Of a stretch of DNA of 6,433 bases, positions 1-6,100 are shown piece after piece (the first letter of the stretch is position 1; the number at the start of each line of letters is the position of its first letter). The notes under the pieces were generated by a model that saw only the letters and a program-made list of their open reading frames with translations, made no database searches and was not told the origin of the DNA. The position numbers and the translations under genes are program-made. Source of the stretch: Bacteroidales bacterium Bact_23 (GTDB lineage Bacteria; Bacteroidota; Bacteroidia; Bacteroidales; Lentimicrobiaceae); the NCBI GenBank assembly GCA_001603685.1, contig LUZO01000289.1, forward strand, positions 1 through 6,433. Reading direction: 5' to 3'.

Positions 1-75
1 GAATAGCTGTGTGATTGAATGATTGCAAAACCAATTACTGAAAATTCGCCTTATTATTCACTAAAATTCTTTACT
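1..75 (+). other. Leader upstream of the long gene, with alternative in-frame ATG at 19
   Basis: This short AT-rich stretch lies before the chosen start. In the frame of the long gene there are stops at 4-6 (TAG) and 16-18 (TGA). An ATG at 19-21 follows and stays open into the gene, so a 19-residue N-terminal extension is formally possible. I see no Shine-Dalgarno-like purine run before position 76 and no convincing Bacteroidota -7 (TAnnTTTG) or -33 (TTTG) element. Lack of a Shine-Dalgarno is common in Bacteroidota and does not argue against the start at 76. The promoter may lie to the left of the window. Confidence 0.6.
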
Positions 76-162
76 ATGCAAAAATTTACAAAAAGAAAGG
101 GTTGGCGCTTGTGGCTTACTGCCATAATGGCGCTCTTTTTTGCCCTGAATCTTTCGGCCCAG
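76..162 (+). other. Sec signal peptide (residues 1-29)
   Basis: The first residues carry a basic n-region (K3, K6, R7, K8, R11). A hydrophobic core of about 15 residues follows (LWLTAIMALFFALNL), then a short end reading LSAQ. Cleavage is expected next to A28/Q29, the usual place for Bacteroidota signal peptides ending in 'SAQ'. There is no lipobox Cys, so this is not a lipoprotein; the protein is exported to the periplasm as a soluble precursor. Its quality is the main argument for starting at 76 and not at the in-frame ATG at 19. Confidence 0.9.
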
Positions 163-3100
163 GTTACCGTAGAAATCGGTACGGGTACAGCAGTCAGCAG
201 TTTTCCCTTCTATTCACTTTATGAGGATGCCAGAACCCAGATCATTTATGATGCTGCTGAAATTCTGGCCGCCGGCGGAATGGATGGGTTAATTACTGAA
301 ATCGGGTTTAACTTCAGTTCCAGAAATGCCATTGCACTTAACGGTTTCAATATCGATATGCAGATGACAACTGCCACATCGTTAACCGGATTCGTGGAGT
401 CGGGCTGGACCAATGTCTTTTCGGCTGTTTACACGGTTCCAGCTACCGGATGGCAGACAATTGTACTGGATAATCCTTTTTTGTGGGACGGCACCTCAAA
501 TCTGCTGGTGCAGGTTTGCTTTGACAACACCGGCTGGAGTGGAAGTTCCGCTGTGTATGCTACCGCAGCATCCGGCAAAACATGGGGTCGCAATGCCGAT
601 AGCCAGGCAGGATGTTCCATGATCGGCGGCAGCACACAGACAAACCGCCCCAATGTAAGACTGACCATTGCTCCTCCGCCTGTTACTACCATAGATGTTC
701 AGGTAGGAACCGGAACAACAACGGCCGGCTATCCTTTTTATACCATTTATGAGGATTCAAGAACTCAGTTCTTATATCCTGCAAGCGAAATTCTGGCAGC
801 CGGCGGACTGCCCGGCAACATTATCTCCATCGGATTTAATGTAAGCACCAGAAATGCCCTGTTAATGGAGGGCTTCAATATTGATATGCAGAACTATCCC
901 AACCCAACCATTGCGGGTTTTGTTGAAACCGGCTGGACCAATGTCTATTCCGGAACCTATACTGTTCCGGCAACCGGCCAGCAGATGATTGACCTGCAGG
1001 TTCCCTTTGCGTGGGATGGAATCTCAAATCTGCTTATTAATATTTGTTTTGACAACGAAGACTGGAATGGAAATTCCAGCGTATATGGCACCGTTATGCC
1101 CGGCCTTGTAGCTCATCAGCATCAGGATGGTACAGACGGCTGTATCATACCGACGGCGGGTGCATCATATACCACCCGTGCAAACCTTTATATGACCATT
1201 GAGCCGTCGGCAGTACTTCCGACAGGTATTGTTCAGGGATTTGTTACCAATGGATATGGTGTTCCCATACCCGGCGCCCTGGTTACCGCAACCGGAGATA
1301 ATGGCGATTTTGCTGCCATGTCAGGCTTTAACGGCGCTTATCAGATTCCTGATATTGCTATGGGTATCTATTCGATGGAGGCTTCAAAGGCTGGATATAA
1401 CCCGGTTACGGTTAATAATGTATTGATCACCCCCGGTGAAACCACATTCCAGAATTTTGAACTGCCCCGTCCTACTATGGCTGTTACCCCCAATCCATAT
1501 AGCGTAACGGTTCATCCGAACCAGTTGTATGAAGGTGCTTTGAATATTGCCAACAATGGCGATGGCACTCTGAACTGGGAAGCTGAAGTGGCTTATCTGT
1601 CCGATGGTGCATCACACAGCGTAGCACCGGCAGCTCCCGGCGCAAATCAGTCGCGTACAGCTGCAACGGTAACACAGGATGCTGCCGATGTGTCAATCAA
1701 TGCCGGTTCAGCTAATTTCCAGCAGACTACTGTGCCTTTGGGAAGCAGCAGAGCCATTCTCTTCAATAACGGGCCGCTGGTTAACAGCCCCGGAACCGGA
1801 GCAGGCGGAGCCGATGAAAGTATTTTGCAGACAAATCTTGGTATGGGCACTTACGGGTCGAATTTCAGCAATACTGCAGGATATAGTGTGGCTGACGACT
1901 TTACCGTAACCGGTAACTGGAACATTGAGAATATTGAATTCTTTGGTTACCAGACCGGATCATCAACCACAAGTACCTTTACCGGTGTATTTTGCCGTGT
2001 TTACAACGGTCCCCCCAATGCCGGAGGCACCGTTATCTGGGGCGATATGACTACAAACCGCATGACCAGTACTGCATGGACAAATATCTACCGCAACGAC
2101 GACGGCCCCGGCGGATCGACCAACCGTCCCATTATGAAGATAGTTGCCGGTACTCCCGGTCTTACCCTCTCACCCGGTACATATTGGGTTGAGTGGGCAA
2201 CTGCAGGAAGTCTGGCAAGCGGTCCGTGGGTTCCTCCGGTAACCATTCCGGGACAGACCACAACCGGAAATGCCATTCAGTGGACCGGTTCGGCATGGCA
2301 GGCTGTAACTGATGTTGGCCCTCAGGGTATGCCTTTCATTCTTAACGGTACCGGCGGAGGTGGCGGCGGCGCAAGCGGCTGGCTCACCCTTGGTGAATAT
2401 GACGGCACCGTAACAGGGTTCCATAACTTCAATAACCCTGCCTATTTCAATGCAACCGGAGCAGAAGCCGGTGATGTTTACCAGGCAGAAGTTACCTTTA
2501 CTTCAGATCCTGAGGTAGGTACTGTTGTGGTTCCTGTTACCATGACAGTGGTTGGAGAGCCTCTGGCAATTCCTACCGACCTGACCGCCGTACTGGCCAA
2601 TGCAGTTACCGGGCAGGCTAACCTGAGCTGGGCATTTGATCCGGGCGATGGCTTTGTTAACTTTGTGGTAAAACGCAACGGAGTTGCTGTTGGTACTACC
2701 TCAGCCCTTATGTACACCGATATGCTTCCGGGCTTTGGTACCTATTTCTATACCGTACAGGCTGTATATGATGAAGGATTGTCAGCACCGGCCGGACCCG
2801 TTGAGCTTGAGTGGCCCAACCCGGTTATTTTTGTTGATCCTCTGTACATTTACGACGAAGTATGGGTAAATACACAGGCTACCCAAACTGTTACCATCTC
2901 CAATACCGGAGAGGGAACCCTTGCTTTCAGCTTCCCCGACTGGGTAACCGATGGCGGTTCACGGGCTCCTTTGGCTTACTGTACATCAACCAGCTCTACC
3001 TGCGATGAGTACATCAGCAGGGTACAGTTTGTTACAATTGATAACTCTTCAGCATGTACCAACTATGCTGATTATACCCATATTTCAGCAGAAGTTACTC

Positions 3101-6100
3101 CGGGAGAGACCTATCCGATAACCATTACCAACCCCAGCCCCTGGTCAAGTGATATCTGCGGAGTGTATGTTGACTGGAATCAGAACGAAAGCTTTGATGA
3201 TGCCGGTGAATATTATGCACTTACCCAGCAGGGCGGAGGCGCTTCGTTTACAGGAAACATCCTTGTTCCCGACGATGCACTTGCAGGACCTACCCGTATG
3301 AGAATCAGGCTGCAATTTAGCGGCACCATGGCTCCCTGCGGTAATTTCACCTATGGCGAGGTTGAGGATTATACCCTCGATGTTCAGGCCGGCGGATTTA
3401 TCGTCGCTGTTTCTCCGGCACAGGGAACCGTTCCTCCGGGAGGCAGCAGAACCGTTACCATTACCTGGGATGCCACCGATTATGAACCCGGTTACTCGTA
3501 TTTCGAAGATCTGGTTCTGGAATCGAACGACCTGAGCAACCCGAGTGTTACCATCACCAACGAGATGTATGTATTTGTTCCGGCTCAGTTTGAAGGAATT
3601 GTCACCAATGCATTAAACGGCGCTCCGCTGAATGGTGTACTGGTTACTGCCGAGCCTACCGGATACTTTACAACATTTGCCTATGATGACGGCACTGCTG
3701 AAGATGGACTCAGAATCAACGCCAACGCCGATGCTTACCTTGGAAACTATTTCCCGGTATCATTATCCGGTGAAATCAACAGTTTGGAATTGTATTTCTA
3801 TAGTGGTGATGCAAATGCAAGCGCGAATTTTGTTGTTGAGTTCTTCAACAATGCAGGAGTTTCAATGGGATTTTCCGATCCGTTCTCAGTTGTTAACGAG
3901 GGCTGGTACACCGTACCGGTAACCGGTGTTAATTTCAGCGGACCGTTCTACGCTTTAGCACACTGGAATTTGTTCCCAAGTAATACCAGATTCCTTGGTA
4001 TGGACGAAAACGGCCCCAACTCCAATCCGGGCTACGGAAGATATCGCACCAGCGCCGGTGATATGTATAATCTTATCGATCTGGGATATCCCTGCACATT
4101 CCTGATGAGGGTCAATGCGTTTATTGGAAATGCCGCAGTTACCCTTTCGGCCGCACCCGAAACAGTTAATACCGCCGGACTGATTCAGCCGGGTAATATT
4201 GAGGCATGCGGAATTTCGAAAGACAGCGGAAGAAAGACCGGTGTAATGCATAACTCCACAAGAGATCTTGCCACCTTCCAGACCATGACCAACCCCGATG
4301 GTGAATATTCATTGATGGTTAATCCTGGTAGGTATAATGTAAGATTTGAGAAGACAGGCTTCCAGACTTATGTTGAATATGACACCACCGCACTGGCAGG
4401 AGTGGTTACCCCGCTTGATGCCGAACTTTGGGAAGAGTCATATCCTCCTGCATTTGTTTATGCTGAAGTAAATGAAACCGATACCCAGTGCGTTGTTACC
4501 TGGGGTGCCGGCGCCGGACCTTATGAGATCATCTACGATGACGGTTCAGCAGAAAATTACTTTGCATGGGCAGTTCCGGGCAATATGAGCGCTGTTAAAT
4601 TCACCCCTGCCAGCTACCCTGTTACCGTCATTGGAGGTAAGATTTATGTGGGCGATGGCAGCTTCCCGAATAACAATACCGGATTTATCGGTAAGACATT
4701 CGGAGCAATGGTAATGGATGCCAGCGGAACCAATGGTATGCCGGGTGCAGTTCTCGATTCAATATCAGTAACGGTTGACAATTACGGATGGGTAACCTTT
4801 GGCGGTTTTGATGTTGAAATTACCAGTGGTAACTTCTATATCGTTATGGTTCAGGGCTCGCTCTCACCCAATTGCGCACCCGTTGGTATTGACCAGACCT
4901 TACCCACATTGTACCGCAGCTATACCCGCAATGTTGCCACCGGTGGCAACTGGCTGGTATCGGCTTACCAGGATATGATGATCCGTGCAGTTGTTTCGGG
5001 CGTACCTTCAGAATCCGATGCAGTTGTTGCTGCTACTCCGGGTGAACTTCTCATTCCGGTGAAAGAACCTGATGCAATCTCCATGTCGATGCCGCTGGCT
5101 GCTCCCGGTTACGAAGGCAGTGCAACCTACAGGGCTTCAACTGACTTTACCGATAACACCAGGGCAGTAACAAGCTACAGGCTCGTGCGTTACAGCAACT
5201 TCAACCCCAATGGCAGCCCGCTTGTCGGAAACGCTACAGGATTGGGCAACGCCATTACCGCTACTACCTATACCGATGGTGGTACCACATGGGCAGGCCT
5301 GCCTGCAGGTTGGTATGCTTATGGAGTTGCCGCCAACTACCCGAACGGATCAATTTCCGATACAATACTTTCCAACATAGTAGGACATAAACTGCTTGCT
5401 GAAATTACGGTTAATGTAACCCTCACCACCGGTGGCAGTCCCGAAGGAACAGCCCTCTCATTCACAGGACTGGATTATCCTTACGAGGTTTATACCGCTA
5501 CGGTACCCGCAGGCGGACAGGTTGTTTTCCCCGAAGTATGGCTTGGACACTATGACATCCATGCATTCCTGCAGGGATTTGACCCCTACGATATAAATGT
5601 AAACATTACGGGTGACCGCGTAATTGACATTATGCTCCTTGAGACCAAATTCAAACCGCGCAACCTGTATGTTGATCCGCTGACCCTTGTTGCTACATGG
5701 GAAGGACCGCTGGGCGTTGCCGTATTGGAGGACTTCGAAGGAACAGCATTCCCGCCGGCCGGCTGGACTGCAACCACCAGCGGACAGGGATGGTATGGAA
5801 CTACCAATGGCAGTACCACATACTTCCAGATTCCGGCTCATACCAGATATGCCGTAGCCAATGACGACAACAGCTCAACCAACAATGGCTGCTGCGACTA
5901 TCTGATTACTCCTGAAATGAACTGGACCAATCTTCCTGCATACAAACTCAATTTTGCCAGCTTCTTCAACGCTGCATACGGTCAGATGGCAACCATTGAA
6001 CTCAGTACTGACGCAGGAGCTACCTGGACAGTTATTTATAACCTTAGTGGAGTCAGCTCATGGCAGAATCTTGAGGTTGACCTTACTCAGTTCTCAGGCG

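Noticed and set aside
413..692. Overlapping short open frames on both strands inside N-terminal repeat 1
   Set aside because: Both are contained within the repeat's coding sequence. Their products have no repeat counterpart in unit 2, which a real overlapping gene in a duplication might show.
2353..2370. GC-rich run of glycine codons as a DNA-level simple repeat or slippage site
   Set aside because: The six Gly codons use three different codons and are not a perfect repeat; it is simply a flexible protein linker.
3955..4251. Minus-strand open frame of 98 codons opposite module B and its linker
   Set aside because: No domain, no ribosome binding site, and full overlap with a well-supported coding frame. 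The Cys residues in its product are a by-product of the opposite strand.
4129..4272. Possible compensated frameshift in the linker after module B, where the sequence looks less like a domain
   Set aside because: I reread the frame across this stretch. It stays open and in register with clear domains on both sides, and its end resembles the linker after module C. It is better explained as a divergent linker.
5458..5841. Minus-strand open frame of 127 codons
   Set aside because: It lies fully inside the long gene opposite the regulatory-like, FN3 and choice-of-anchor J segments, has an untypical protein composition with no recognisable domain, and no upstream signals. It is a shadow of the biased codon use of the real gene.
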